64,000 nucleotides of DNA from Akkermansia biwaensis (GCF_026072915.1 NZ_AP025943.1:2170001-2234000); one strand, 5' to 3'. Shown: positions 18,242-27,320, numbered from the stretch's first letter. Translations and numbers: made by a program. Notes: generated by a model from the sequence alone, not told the origin.

Positions 18242-20182
18242 ATGAATACATTGGACGAATCCCTGACGAATGCCGTGAAAGAGGGTAGGCTTTTGGAATC
18301 TTCCCTGACCAACATCCGCCTTCTTCTGGCGGGAACGAAATCTCCCGTGGCGCGCCAGGCCGTGGAGGAACTGGCCGCCGCCGGACAATGGCAGGAACTG
18401 AATGACCGTTTTTACAAAACCCTGGCTTTCGGCACGGGGGGGCTCCGCGGACGCACCATCGGCAATGTGGTCACGGCTGCGGAAGAAGGAAAGGGCGGCG
18501 TCAACGGCCGTCCGGAATATCCCTGCGTGGGAACGGCCTGCATGAATTACTTCAACGTGGGGCGTGCGATGCGCGGCCTGATCATCTATGTGAAAAAACA
18601 CGTGGAGGCCACAGACCCGGGAAGAAAGCCCCGGCTGGTCATCGGGCACGATACGCGCCATTTCTCCCGTGACTTTGCCGAATTCTGTGCCGGAATCGGC
18701 ACGGACCTGGGCTGCGACGTCTATCTGTTCGACAGCCCCCGCGCCACGCCGGAAATCTCCTTTGCCATCCGTGAATTGAATGCGGACTCCGGCGTTGTGC
18801 TGACCGCCAGCCACAACCCCTCCCACGACAACGGCTTCAAGGCCTATTTCAGCGACGGCGCCCAGCTTGTTCCCCCGCATGACAAGGCGGTGATTGCGGA
18901 AGTGAACGCCCTGACCTCAGAAGAATACGAACCCCTGCCGGAAAACCGGAGGGGAAAACTCCACGTGCTGGACTCCTCCTTCGACCGCATTTACATGGAC
19001 AGGCTGAAATCCGTGCTTCTGCGTCCGGAACTCTTCTCCAAAGGAGGCGCCAAAATCGTTTACTCCAACCTGCACGGCACGGGCGGCCACATCATCGTTC
19101 CGCTGCTGAAAGAACTGGGCTGCAACGTGCAGACCGTGGCGGCGCAGGACGTGCAGGACGGCCGCTTCCCGACCGTGGCTTCCCCGAACCCGGAAAATCC
19201 GCCGGCACTGGCCATGGCCATTGAACAGGCGGACGCTTCCGGAGCGGACATCGTCATCGCCACGGACCCGGATGCGGACCGCATGGGAGTGGCCGTGCGT
19301 GGGGAAGACGGAAAAATGTACCTTTTGACGGGCAACCAGATCGGCTCCCTGCTGGCGTGGTACCGCTGCATGAGCATGTCGGAACTCGGCATCATCAATG
19401 ACTCCAACCGTTCCCGCGCCGTCATGGTGAAAACATTCGTCACCACCGGGCTGCAGGACGCCATCGGCCACCACTTCGGGTATGAAGTGGTCAACGTGCT
19501 CACGGGGTTCAAATACATTGCCCAGAAGCTCGGAAAATATGAGGAAGCCATCCCGGCGGAAAAACGCAGGGACTACCGCAGGATGAGCGAGGAGCAGACG
19601 CGGGCCCTGCGCCTGCAATACAGCCGCTACTTCGTATTCGGCGGGGAGGAAAGCTACGGCTACCTGGCCCAGGACTTCGTGCGCGACAAGGATGCCAACT
19701 CCGCCGCCATCATCTTTGCGGAACTGGCCGCTTATGCGGAAAGCGCCGGAAAAAGCCTGCTGGAACTCCTGCATGAGCTCTTTGAAAAATTCGGCGTCTA
19801 TCTGGAAATGGGCAAATCCCTGGTCATGGAAGGTGCGGACGGCGCCGCCAAAATTGCGGCCCTCTCCGCGTCCTACTCCGCCAATCCTCCCGCGGAACTG
19901 GACGGCGTCCCCGTCAGCGGCATCCGCGACTTTTCCAAGGGGGACATGGTAGACGTGGAAGGCGATCCCATCCCCGCGGAAAAGATGATCTTTGTGGACC
20001 TGGCGGACGGCCGCAGCTTTGCGGTGCGCCCCTCCGGCACGGAACCCAAGATCAAATACTACCTCTTCGGCCACGGGAAGCCGGGCGAGCCCGTGAAGGA
20101 GGCGCTGCCCAAGGTCCAGGCCTCTCTGGACTCCCTGTGGGCAGCCGTGGAAAAGGATGCCCGCACCCGTTCCGACAGCTAA
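18242..20182 (+). CDS. Phosphohexomutase (phosphoglucomutase/phosphomannomutase family)
   Basis: A 646-residue alpha-D-phosphohexomutase. The phosphoserine loop TASHNP is near residues 187-192, the metal loop DPDADR near 341-346, the sugar-recognition loop GGEESYG near 466, and the phosphate-binding loop RPSGTEPKIKYY near the C terminus. It interconverts sugar 1- and 6-phosphates, feeding nucleotide-sugar and glycan synthesis. The length is near that of the PGM2-like, longer subgroup (about 570-620). TTGTCA (18205-18210) and TAGTAT (18227-18232) upstream could be a promoter, but initiation would then fall almost at the ATG. A strong terminator follows. Confidence 0.92.
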   Translation: MNTLDESLTNAVKEGRLLESSLTNIRLLLAGTKSPVARQAVEELAAAGQWQELNDRFYKTLAFGTGGLRGRTIGNVVTAAEEGKGGVNGRPEYPCVGTACMNYFNVGRAMRGLIIYVKKHVEATDPGRKPRLVIGHDTRHFSRDFAEFCAGIGTDLGCDVYLFDSPRATPEISFAIRELNADSGVVLTASHNPSHDNGFKAYFSDGAQLVPPHDKAVIAEVNALTSEEYEPLPENRRGKLHVLDSSFDRIYMDRLKSVLLRPELFSKGGAKIVYSNLHGTGGHIIVPLLKELGCNVQTVAAQDVQDGRFPTVASPNPENPPALAMAIEQADASGADIVIATDPDADRMGVAVRGEDGKMYLLTGNQIGSLLAWYRCMSMSELGIINDSNRSRAVMVKTFVTTGLQDAIGHHFGYEVVNVLTGFKYIAQKLGKYEEAIPAEKRRDYRRMSEEQTRALRLQYSRYFVFGGEESYGYLAQDFVRDKDANSAAIIFAELAAYAESAGKSLLELLHELFEKFGVYLEMGKSLVMEGADGAAKIAALSASYSANPPAELDGVPVSGIRDFSKGDMVDVEGDPIPAEKMIFVDLADGRSFAVRPSGTEPKIKYYLFGHGKPGEPVKEALPKVQASLDSLWAAVEKDARTRSDS

Positions 20183-20193
20183 ATATTGTTAAC

Positions 20194-20240
20194 AAATTCG
20201 CCCCGGCCACTACGCAATGTGGACGGGGCGAATTTATTTT
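20194..20240 (+). terminator. Rho-independent terminator after the phosphohexomutase
   Basis: AAATTCGCCCC at 20194-20204 pairs with GGGGCGAATTT at 20225-20235 (11 bp plus a closing C:G), followed by ATTTTCTT. It begins 12 bp after the phosphohexomutase stop. The hairpin would also work weakly on the minus strand. Confidence 0.85.
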
Positions 20241-20279
20241 CTTGCCAAAGAAGGCGGATTTGAGCAGTTTATAGTCCTT

Positions 20280-20825
20280 ATGACATTTGCGGTTCAAAAA
20301 CCCCTCTGCCTGGTTTCCGCTCTGTTTGCCGGGCTTATACTCTCCTCCTGCTCCTCCTCCCAACGCCAAGTCGAAGCCCCTGCGCGCCTCCCCGCCTACA
20401 GCTTCGTTCCCGGGAAGACGGCCGTTCTCCACAACGGGAAAGCCATTCCTCCCAGGAATGCTCCCGTCCAGGTAAAACGGGCCATCGCAGCCGCCAATTC
20501 CCTGGTCAACAAACCCTACCGGATGGGCGGCGGCCACAGGAAGCACTATGATACTCATTACGACTGTTCCGGAAGCACCTCTTTTGTCCTGAAGGAAGCC
20601 GGCCTCCTGACTTCCACCCGCCATTCCAAGCTGTTCCTGAATTACGGGCAGAAAGGGACCGGGGACTGGATCTCCGTTTATGCCAAGGACGGGCACGTTT
20701 TCCTGGTCATCTGCGGCCTCCGGTTTGACACTTCCGGCAGCGGCAGGCGTGGCGAAGGCCCCCGCTGGAGGGTGGACGGCCGGAACACCAGGAACTTCCT
20801 GGTGCGCCATCCCACTGGGCTTTAA
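20280..20825 (+). CDS. NlpC/P60-like cysteine peptidase lipoprotein
   Basis: A 181-residue exported lipoprotein. A hydrophobic signal ends in LILSSCSS, a lipobox-like cleavage site. The C-terminal domain has the NlpC/P60 plan: ANSLVNKPYRMGGG, then DCSGSTSF with the catalytic Cys near residue 96, and KDGHVFLVI with the catalytic His near 139. Such enzymes cleave peptidoglycan stem peptides in the periplasm. The frame extends 21 codons upstream, but that part lies in the terminator hairpin of the preceding gene, so ATG 20280 is chosen. It lies just upstream of ftsA-ftsZ, which would suit a cell-wall role. Confidence 0.75.
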   Translation: MTFAVQKPLCLVSALFAGLILSSCSSSQRQVEAPARLPAYSFVPGKTAVLHNGKAIPPRNAPVQVKRAIAAANSLVNKPYRMGGGHRKHYDTHYDCSGSTSFVLKEAGLLTSTRHSKLFLNYGQKGTGDWISVYAKDGHVFLVICGLRFDTSGSGRRGEGPRWRVDGRNTRNFLVRHPTGL

Positions 20826-20939
20826 CCCGTCCTCTGCGGTTTCAGGCCGTGTTTTTTGTGTATGTTCGCACGGGCTTTCTTGATCAATGAAGCCTGATGT
20901 GCTATCAGGTGTGAGGACGTTGATAGTTCCTTGACTTTC

Positions 20940-22151
20940 ATGGCTAAGACAAAAATTCACGTAGGGCTTGAAATAGGCACGAGCAAAACCTGCATGGTCG
21001 TGGGCGAAGTGAAGCCGGACGCGACCGTGACGATCATCGGCGTGGGTGAAGTTCCTAGCGAGGGGGTGGTGCGCGGAGAAATAGAAGACACCTCCAAGGT
21101 CATCCAGTGCGTTTACGACGCCTGGAACATGGCCCAGGACCATGCGGACGTGGACATCATGACCGTTTACCTTTCTGTGACGGGCGCCCACATCGTGGGA
21201 CAGAACAACCGCGGCACCTTCCGCCTGCCTCCGGATGAGAGCATCATCTCCCAGGAGCACATGGACGAGGTGACGGAAATCGCCCGCGACGTAGCCCTGG
21301 GACCGGAACAATTCGTCCTGCACCGCGTGCCGGGCCTCTTCTCCGTGGACGGGCAGGAAAACCTGACCAATCCCGCCGGGCTGACCGGAAGGACGCTGGA
21401 CATTGACTGCCACATCATCCACGGCATCAAATCCCGCATCACCAACTCCTTCCGCTGCGTCAGGGAAGTTCCCCTGGACATTGCGGACGTGGTCTTTGCG
21501 CCCATCGCTACGGCCCAGTTCGTGCTCAACAGGCAGGTGAAGCAGGCGGGCGCGCTCCTGATAGACATGGGGGCGGGCACCACGGACTATGTGCTGTATC
21601 TGGACGGCCAGCTCGTGGCCTCCGGCTGCGTGCCGCTGGGCGGGGACCATATCTCCAACGACATCACCCTGATGACCGGCATCCCCCTGCCGCAGGCGGA
21701 ACTGCTGAAAAAAACGGAGGGTGACGCCAACAGCTTCTCCGGGAAAACCAATGAAATGGTGCGCGTGCGCGGGGAAGGCGGCATGAAGGACGCCGCGGTT
21801 GAACGCAACGTGCTCAATGAAATCATCCGTTCCCGCCTGCTGGAAATCTTCAATCTGGTCAAATCCTCCCTGCCCAAGGACACCTTCAAGGGCAACCGCT
21901 GCCACGGAGTCTATCTGTGCGGAGGCGCCAGCCTCATGCGCGGCGTAGGGGAACTCGCCTCCCACGTATTCGGCGTGGCGATCAGCCGTCCCACGCTGTC
22001 CAAAAACGGAGCCCCCTCCTACCTGGACGATCCGCGGTACTGCACGGCCATCGGCCTGATCCGCTACGCCCAGATTCTGGACGCGGAACTGCCGCCGCAG
22101 CGGAGCTGGCTGGGCCGCCTCTTCGGCCTCTTCTCCAAGGAACGTTCCTGA
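20940..22151 (+). CDS. ftsA: Cell division protein FtsA
   Basis: A 403-residue actin-fold protein. Phosphate 1 is in GLEIGTSKTC, the 1C/SHS2 insertion starts after ADVDIMTVYLSVTG, phosphate 2 is LLIDMGAGTTDY, and the adenosine loop is LCGGASLM. The C terminus ends in an amphipathic helix (WLGRLFGLFSKE), the membrane anchor of FtsA. It tethers FtsZ filaments to the inner membrane at the division site. The frame begins at TTG 20931, but ATG 20940 (MAKTKIHVGLEIG) matches the usual FtsA start. ftsZ follows 20 bp downstream. Confidence 0.95.
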   Translation: MAKTKIHVGLEIGTSKTCMVVGEVKPDATVTIIGVGEVPSEGVVRGEIEDTSKVIQCVYDAWNMAQDHADVDIMTVYLSVTGAHIVGQNNRGTFRLPPDESIISQEHMDEVTEIARDVALGPEQFVLHRVPGLFSVDGQENLTNPAGLTGRTLDIDCHIIHGIKSRITNSFRCVREVPLDIADVVFAPIATAQFVLNRQVKQAGALLIDMGAGTTDYVLYLDGQLVASGCVPLGGDHISNDITLMTGIPLPQAELLKKTEGDANSFSGKTNEMVRVRGEGGMKDAAVERNVLNEIIRSRLLEIFNLVKSSLPKDTFKGNRCHGVYLCGGASLMRGVGELASHVFGVAISRPTLSKNGAPSYLDDPRYCTAIGLIRYAQILDAELPPQRSWLGRLFGLFSKERS

Positions 22152-22171
22152 CACCCCCCACCCCTATCACC

Positions 22172-23611
22172 ATGCTGGACTTTTCTACACGGGAACCGAC
22201 CGCGCGGTCCGGAAAAACCTGCCTCTTCGGCGCAGGTTCCGCAGGCACCAAGGTCATGGAGGAAGTGCTGGCCCTGGCGCCGCAGACCTCCTCCGTATGC
22301 GCCATGAATCTGGACGCACGCCTGCTGAACGCCTCCTCCGTCCCCTGCAAGATTCATCTGGGCGCCAGAATCACCCGGGGGCTGGGATCGGGCGGGGACG
22401 CCTCCGTGGGCGCCCAGGCGGCGCGGGAAAGTGAATCCGCCATCCTGCGGGCCCTGGAAGGCTGCGACCTGGCCGTCATCGCCGCCGGGCTTGGCGGCGG
22501 TACGGGGTCCGGCGTGGCTCCGGAAGTCGCGCGGCTTGCCAAGGAACAGGGCGCCTATGTCGTCAGCGTCGTTATCCGTCCTTTCGGCTTTGAGGGGGAA
22601 CGCCGTTCCGCCCTTGCGGATGAAGCGCTGGCCCGGCTGGCCCTGTACTCGGACATGGTGCTGCGCTTTGACAACGACGCCATGGAAAGCCTGATTGATT
22701 CCGACAAGGGAGTGCTGGAAGCCTTCTCCGTCGTCAACGCCCTCATGGCGCGCGCCGTGCTGATCGTACCCTCCCTTCTCGACTCCTCCGGGAGCCTGCT
22801 CCAGGTCGGTCTGGACGACCTGCTGTGCGTGGCCGGAGCGGGGAAAGGCATCTGCTCCTTCGGTGTGGGGGAATCTTCCGTGAACGCCCCTGTGGAGGAA
22901 ATACTGGCGCAGGTGAAAAATTCCCCCCTCTTTCTGGAAAAGCGCCTGAGTGCGGTGGACGATGTTCTGGTGCTGGTCCGCGGCGGAGCTTCCCTGACCC
23001 TCCAGCGTCTGGAAATGCTGGTGAACGGCATGGCGGAAATGCTGGGCGGTTCCGTGCGCCTCCATATCGGCGCGAGCGTGGCGGACGGCATGGATGACCG
23101 TCTGGCATTGACCGTACTGGGTGTTGTGCCGGCGGAAAAAACGGCGTCCCGCCCCGTTCCGCCCCTGAAGCCGGAAACGGCGGCGCCTGTGGAACCGGAA
23201 TTGGTTCCGGAGGAAAGTCTTTTTGCCGGGGCCGGGAAAACCATCCAGCCTTCTTTTCCCGCGGCGATGCCGGAACCCGAACCGGAGCGGCCCATTCCCT
23301 CCGTCAAGAGCAATGAGCACGAACTGGAAGAAGAACTGGTGCCGGTAAGGCCGGTCCTCCCGGCGCCGGGTGCCGTCCCGCCGCCGGAAAGCACCCTGGC
23401 GGAGGAAAAAGGCGGGACGGATGAAAAGCCGGAGGAAGAACCGGAACCCGCTCCCGACATCAAGGGGCTGGAGGAAGGCGCTTCCCCCGCGGAGGGCGAG
23501 GAAGAACGCGCCGGGCACGGCTTGTTCGCCCGCGTGCGCCCCCTCATTCTGGACGGGGAAGACCTGGACCTTCCCCCGGCGCTGAGAAAAAGGAAACCGG
23601 ATCAGAACTGA
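22172..23611 (+). CDS. ftsZ: Divergent cell division GTPase FtsZ
   Basis: A 479-residue tubulin-like GTPase. The GTP-binding signature GGGTGSG is at about 108-114, with FGAGSAGTK near the N terminus in place of the usual GVGGGGGNA. GTP binding therefore looks preserved. The T7 loop that completes the neighbour's active site is altered: the usual NVDFAD reads QVGLDD (Gln211, Gly213, Asp216), so two of three conserved residues are changed. A long Pro/Glu-rich linker (about 320-460) ends in a recognisable C-terminal peptide (EDLDLPPALRKRK, from residue 463), the docking site for FtsA. ATG 22172 follows ftsA by 20 bp. The stop overlaps the next start (TGATG). Confidence 0.9.
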   Translation: MLDFSTREPTARSGKTCLFGAGSAGTKVMEEVLALAPQTSSVCAMNLDARLLNASSVPCKIHLGARITRGLGSGGDASVGAQAARESESAILRALEGCDLAVIAAGLGGGTGSGVAPEVARLAKEQGAYVVSVVIRPFGFEGERRSALADEALARLALYSDMVLRFDNDAMESLIDSDKGVLEAFSVVNALMARAVLIVPSLLDSSGSLLQVGLDDLLCVAGAGKGICSFGVGESSVNAPVEEILAQVKNSPLFLEKRLSAVDDVLVLVRGGASLTLQRLEMLVNGMAEMLGGSVRLHIGASVADGMDDRLALTVLGVVPAEKTASRPVPPLKPETAAPVEPELVPEESLFAGAGKTIQPSFPAAMPEPEPERPIPSVKSNEHELEEELVPVRPVLPAPGAVPPPESTLAEEKGGTDEKPEEEPEPAPDIKGLEEGASPAEGEEERAGHGLFARVRPLILDGEDLDLPPALRKRKPDQN

Positions 23612-24978
23612 TGCCTTCTCCCCGTGCGTCCAGGCTGTGGTTTTGGGCGATAATTCTCGCCTCCCTCCTGTATGTGGCTCTGCTCAGTTGGTGGAGCCCG
23701 TTCACGTCCGATACGTACCACCATGCCCTCACGGGGATGGAACACCGTTTTTCCTTCACTCTGGTTTGGGAACGCTGTGTGGACTCATACATGACCTGGA
23801 ATCCCCGGATAGGGGAATATCTGGCATTTGCGGTGGCGACGGCCGGCAAATGGCTCTTTATCTTGCTCAATCCCCTGGTGCAGGTCGGTCTGGCGCTGAT
23901 GATGTTCTACCTGGCCGCCGGGCGGAGGGTGAATCCCCGCTTCTCGCCGGACGTGCGGCTGTTCGGACTGGGCCTACTCCTGCTGTTCACCTGTACGGCC
24001 CGTCCCGGCGTTACCATTTACTGGCTCTCCGGGGCAACCAACTATTCCTGGGCCGCCGCCCTGTGGCTGGGATTCCTGTGCCTGTACCGCGGTCTGGCGG
24101 AAACGGAAAACCAAGCGCCGTCCGGCTGGCGCAGGTGGGCGGCCGTGCTGGTTCTGGGATTCCTGGCGGGCATGACCAATGAAAACAACATCCCCGGGAC
24201 GTGGCTCCTGCTGGGAATCTTGTTCCTCTTCGTCCGCGTGGTCCGGAGGAAAAAACTGCCGCTGTGGTTTTATGGAGGACTTGCGGCGCACGTGGCGGGT
24301 TCGTGCTGCATACTGTTCGCCCCCGGAGTCTCGGCCCGGATGAACTCCGCCGCGCCCGGCTGCGCCGTGCCTCTCTCCGGCATTCCGGACAGGCTGGAAT
24401 CCGTTCCCGTCCTGCTTGCCAGAATGCATGAATACCTGGCGCTTCCCCTCTTGCTGGGCCTGGCTGCGGCCTGGGTACTGTGGAAACATTCCGGCAGGGA
24501 CCGGAAGGCATTTCTTCCGTGGAGAACGGAAATGGGAACGGCAGCGGCCTGTATAATGACGGCATATGCCATGGCGCTCTCCTTCTGTGCCGCCGTGATT
24601 CCGGCGGACCATGCCATGTTCTCTGCAACCGTGTTGTTCGGTACGGGCGTCATGGCACTGATCCATGTCTGGTACGGCCTTCCCGGCGCTGTTCCCCGTC
24701 CGCGGATATTCATTGTCTTCTTTCTGGTCTTCTCCAGCGCATGCGTTGCCTCCACGCTGTACGACCACCTGCTGATGTATCGCCAGCACCGGGAACGCGT
24801 CAACATGATTCTGGAACAAAAAAAAGCTGGAATCCGGGACCTTTCCGTTCCTCCCTTCGTCCGTCCATCGCCCTGGTGTTCCTTCATCTTCTGGGTGGAC
24901 TTGTCCGAATCGCCGGAGGACTATGTTAACCGTGGCGCGGCCTCCTACTATGGAATCCGGAGTATCAGGACAAAATAA
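23611..24978 (+). CDS. Polytopic membrane protein (DUF6056-like)
   Basis: A 455-residue protein with about ten membrane segments and a conserved-looking periplasmic loop TIYWLSGATNYSWAAALW near residue 140. An early SDTYHHA motif follows the first helix. This combination resembles DUF6056-type proteins, which look like GT-C glycosyltransferases or polymer-modifying proteins, though no activity is established. Its ATG overlaps the ftsZ stop by one base, so it is co-translated with ftsZ. That placement next to division genes is unusual and may be accidental. No terminator is obvious after it. Confidence 0.6.
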   Translation: MPSPRASRLWFWAIILASLLYVALLSWWSPFTSDTYHHALTGMEHRFSFTLVWERCVDSYMTWNPRIGEYLAFAVATAGKWLFILLNPLVQVGLALMMFYLAAGRRVNPRFSPDVRLFGLGLLLLFTCTARPGVTIYWLSGATNYSWAAALWLGFLCLYRGLAETENQAPSGWRRWAAVLVLGFLAGMTNENNIPGTWLLLGILFLFVRVVRRKKLPLWFYGGLAAHVAGSCCILFAPGVSARMNSAAPGCAVPLSGIPDRLESVPVLLARMHEYLALPLLLGLAAAWVLWKHSGRDRKAFLPWRTEMGTAAACIMTAYAMALSFCAAVIPADHAMFSATVLFGTGVMALIHVWYGLPGAVPRPRIFIVFFLVFSSACVASTLYDHLLMYRQHRERVNMILEQKKAGIRDLSVPPFVRPSPWCSFIFWVDLSESPEDYVNRGAASYYGIRSIRTK

Positions 24979-25467
24979 AAGGGGAATAACTTCCTGCTTG
25001 TCCTCCTTTCTTCCGGTTGTTTTTCCCTGCGGCAGGGTACGGGTTGTGGAGCGTGGAAATGCGTGGGCCGCCCGGATGGAAACGGCCTGAAACTGGGAGG
25101 AAAAGAAAAAATGAAATACGGAAGCTGAATGGAAAATATCCCGTTGGGGGAAGCGCGGATGTGGAAAAAGTCAAATTGAGAGGCTGGTGGAGAGGCAAGG
25201 AAAGGCGGATTTACATCCGGCAGGAAAAAAGACTTTATGGAAACGGCATTGCTTTTTGGCGGGAAACAGGTAGGCCGTGGAAGAACAAAACCTTCAGCCG
25301 GAATTCGGCCATGAGGAAACAAACGGTTGAATGGACTGGACAGCAAGGCGGAATACTTGGACGGAATCTTTGTGCAGAAACTATCGCGAACATAATCACG
25401 TCAGGGAAATGCGGTTTTCTTCTTTCTGCTGTCCGCTCTGATGGATATTCCAACGCTTGCCCAAACG
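24979..25467. other. Intergenic region on the trailer side of the CRISPR array
   Basis: About 490 bp between the DUF6056-like gene and the degenerate first repeat. Open frames exist on both strands, but they are basic or proline-rich, low in complexity, and some run straight into the CRISPR repeats. No cas gene fragment, insertion-sequence end or RNA gene was recognised. Confidence 0.5.
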
Positions 25468-26032
25468 GTTTAGTCGCACCTCATGTGAGGTGCGACCAAC
25501 AGCTTTTGGGTAAACCATTTTCCGTGGATGGTTTCAATCCACGCACCTCGTGTGAGGTGCGACCGTCGTGTCGGCAGCCCTGTACCCGTCAGCCTCAGTT
25601 TCAATCCACGCACCTCGTGTGAGGTGCGACCCCAGGCGTCAAACAAACGCTTCTCCTTCCTGCTGTTTCAATCCACGCACCTCGTGTGAGGTGCGACCCA
25701 GCAACACCCCTCCATTCTTCGCAATCTCCACGTTTCAATCCACGCACCTCGTGTGAGGTGCGACGCAACACGGCTCTCCAGGTAGCGTCCGGGTCCTCGT
25801 TTCAATCCACGCACCTCGTGTGAGGTGCGACGAACTTCTCGCGGGTCTTCTCGCTCATGTCCGACAGTTTCAATCCACGCACCTCGTGTGAGGTGCGACT
25901 GCCAAGGTGTACGGTGATGCCAAGGTGTCCGGGTTTCAATCCACGCACCTCGTGTGAGGTGCGACGCATCCAGGAGGGCCGCCACGTCCTCCGGATTATG
26001 TTTCAATCCACGCACCTCGTGTGAGGTGCGAC
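25468..26032 (-). CRISPR. Type I-C-like CRISPR array, 8 full repeats plus one degenerate repeat
   Basis: Eight identical 33-nt repeats start at 25531, 25598, 25665, 25732, 25799, 25867, 25933 and 26000. On the plus strand they begin GTTTCAATCCACGCACCTCG and end GTGTGAGGTGCGAC. On the minus strand the repeat starts GTCGCACCTC and ends GTGGATTGAAAC, the known type I-C pattern with an ATTGAAAC 5' handle, so transcription is inferred to be leftward. Spacers are 33-35 nt (seven between full repeats, one before the first). A 29-nt degenerate repeat at 25468-25496 keeps GAGGTGCGAC but has lost the ATTG part, as expected for the trailer end. The repeat forms a 7-bp stem (GCACCTC/GAGGTGC). No cas genes lie anywhere in the window. 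Confidence 0.97.
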
Positions 26033-26342
26033 GGCAGGGGAGGTATCCGGCTGATGTTCAGGTGGGCAGAGGATGTTTTGCGCCAACCTGTTTATCAGTG
26101 GGATATTTCCAACCCGCCGTTTATTGTTTCCATGATGTCAATATGCAGTCCTCAATAACTTGCAGCAATCGCCGGTGTCCCGGGAATTTTCTGTGAGCTT
26201 GAGGTTGGCGCTGTCCGGCAGAAGGGAGGTGAGCATGTTCCTTCTTTCTGCCCTGGCATTCCAAGGTGGAAGGGAGTTTATCCGGAAAGCTCAAGCGCGT
26301 CCAGTTTCCTTTCCGGTGAACAGGGAAGGAATGTTCTTTCCT
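26033..26342 (-). other. Presumed CRISPR leader region
   Basis: About 310 bp between the array's leader-side repeat and the stop of the metallophosphoesterase gene. By repeat orientation this should hold the leader and array promoter, reading leftward. The first 40 bp beside the repeat are GC-rich, unlike typical AT-rich leaders. A more AT-rich stretch follows at about 26085-26165. The first 34 nt (26033-26066) are the length of a spacer, so a lost leader-side repeat is possible. No gene is seen. Confidence 0.4.
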
Positions 26343-27320
26343 TTAATCCATCGGGATCTGGTAGGAAGGGAGTTTCTTGAATTCGTCGCTTTGCGGGCCC
26401 TTGTCCGTGGTGCCGTTGTTGGGGGCGGCGTAGGTGTCCAGCGTCATGGAGTCCGGATGGATGGTCAGGATGTAGTAGGCCGTGATGCCGGAACGGTACT
26501 GGAGGGTCTTGACCCGGGATTTTGTGGGCAGCAGCAGCGGCAGAGGCAGCACCTTGTTCCCGGCGGGGGCGCAGATGAGGGAGGTCAGCCTGTGCTTCCT
26601 GTCCGGGGAGGTGATCGTGTAGAGGTCGTGGGCGTGCAGGTGTCCCGTGACGACAAAGCGCACGCCGGCTTCCCGGAGGTTGCGGTAAAAGATGTTCTGC
26701 TGTTCGGTGGCGCTGTCGTTGTAGCGGCCCCACAGGCATTCCCGGAATTGCATGGGCGTTTGCAGGGTCCGGTGAGTGAACACCAGGCAATGGCGGGGGA
26801 CGGAGTTCGCCTTGCTCCTGTTTCTCTTGATCCACGCGCTGAAGTCTACAAGCTGGGCTGGAGTCAGGTCGATGTCCATGAAGTACAGGGAGGCATTCTT
26901 GTGGCGGATGCCGTAGTTGAGCTTTCTGGTCGCCAGTCCTTTGGCCCCCTGTTTGCGGGTGGGCATGAAGAGTTCGCGAAATTGAACGGCGCGCCCGGGA
27001 ATGGCTTCGTGGTTGCCGCGCAGGGCGTAGAAGGGAATGCCTTTTTCCTCCAACATTTTGTTGAGTTCCTTGCGTTTGGCAAGTCCCTTGACGGGCGCGC
27101 TTCCCTGAACGTCCGCCATGTCGCCCACCTGGATGACCATGTCCACCTGGTGCTTCAGGATTTCTCCGTAGAGGGTCTTGATGAAGTTGACGGCCACGCC
27201 TTCGCTTCCTTCCATGCGCGGGGGCGCGTCGTGCGTATCTCCGATGATGGCGATTTTCCAAGGTTCTTCCGCCCACGCAATTTGAAGCAGAAAGATGAAG
27301 AACAGGGCAATGAATCTCAT
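26343..27320 (-). CDS. Secreted calcineurin-like metallophosphoesterase
   Basis: A 325-residue protein with a cleavable signal peptide (about residues 1-17, ending AWA). The metallophosphoesterase blocks are in order: GDTHD, GDMAD, GNHE, FTHR and GHLHAHD, giving the two-metal site. It probably hydrolyses a phosphoester or nucleotide in the periplasm; the substrate cannot be read from sequence. It lies upstream of the CRISPR leader on the same strand, with no cas character. About 460 bp separate it from the next gene upstream. Confidence 0.85.
   Translation of the reverse strand: MRFIALFFIFLLQIAWAEEPWKIAIIGDTHDAPPRMEGSEGVAVNFIKTLYGEILKHQVDMVIQVGDMADVQGSAPVKGLAKRKELNKMLEEKGIPFYALRGNHEAIPGRAVQFRELFMPTRKQGAKGLATRKLNYGIRHKNASLYFMDIDLTPAQLVDFSAWIKRNRSKANSVPRHCLVFTHRTLQTPMQFRECLWGRYNDSATEQQNIFYRNLREAGVRFVVTGHLHAHDLYTITSPDRKHRLTSLICAPAGNKVLPLPLLLPTKSRVKTLQYRSGITAYYILTIHPDSMTLDTYAAPNNGTTDKGPQSDEFKKLPSYQIPMD

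Noticed and set aside
20052-22154. Minus-strand 700-codon frame opposite ftsA and the NlpC/P60-like gene
   Set aside because: It is antisense to three recognised features and has no domain.
25017-25622. Plus-strand 201-codon frame beside the array
   Set aside because: It runs into the repeats and has no domain; composition is basic and low in complexity.
25668-26015. Minus-strand 115-codon frame through the CRISPR array
   Set aside because: It repeats SHLTRGAWIET, the well-known translation of type I-C repeats. It is not a protein.
26033-26066. A ninth spacer at the leader side
   Set aside because: The 34 nt have spacer length, but no repeat or repeat remnant follows at 26067.
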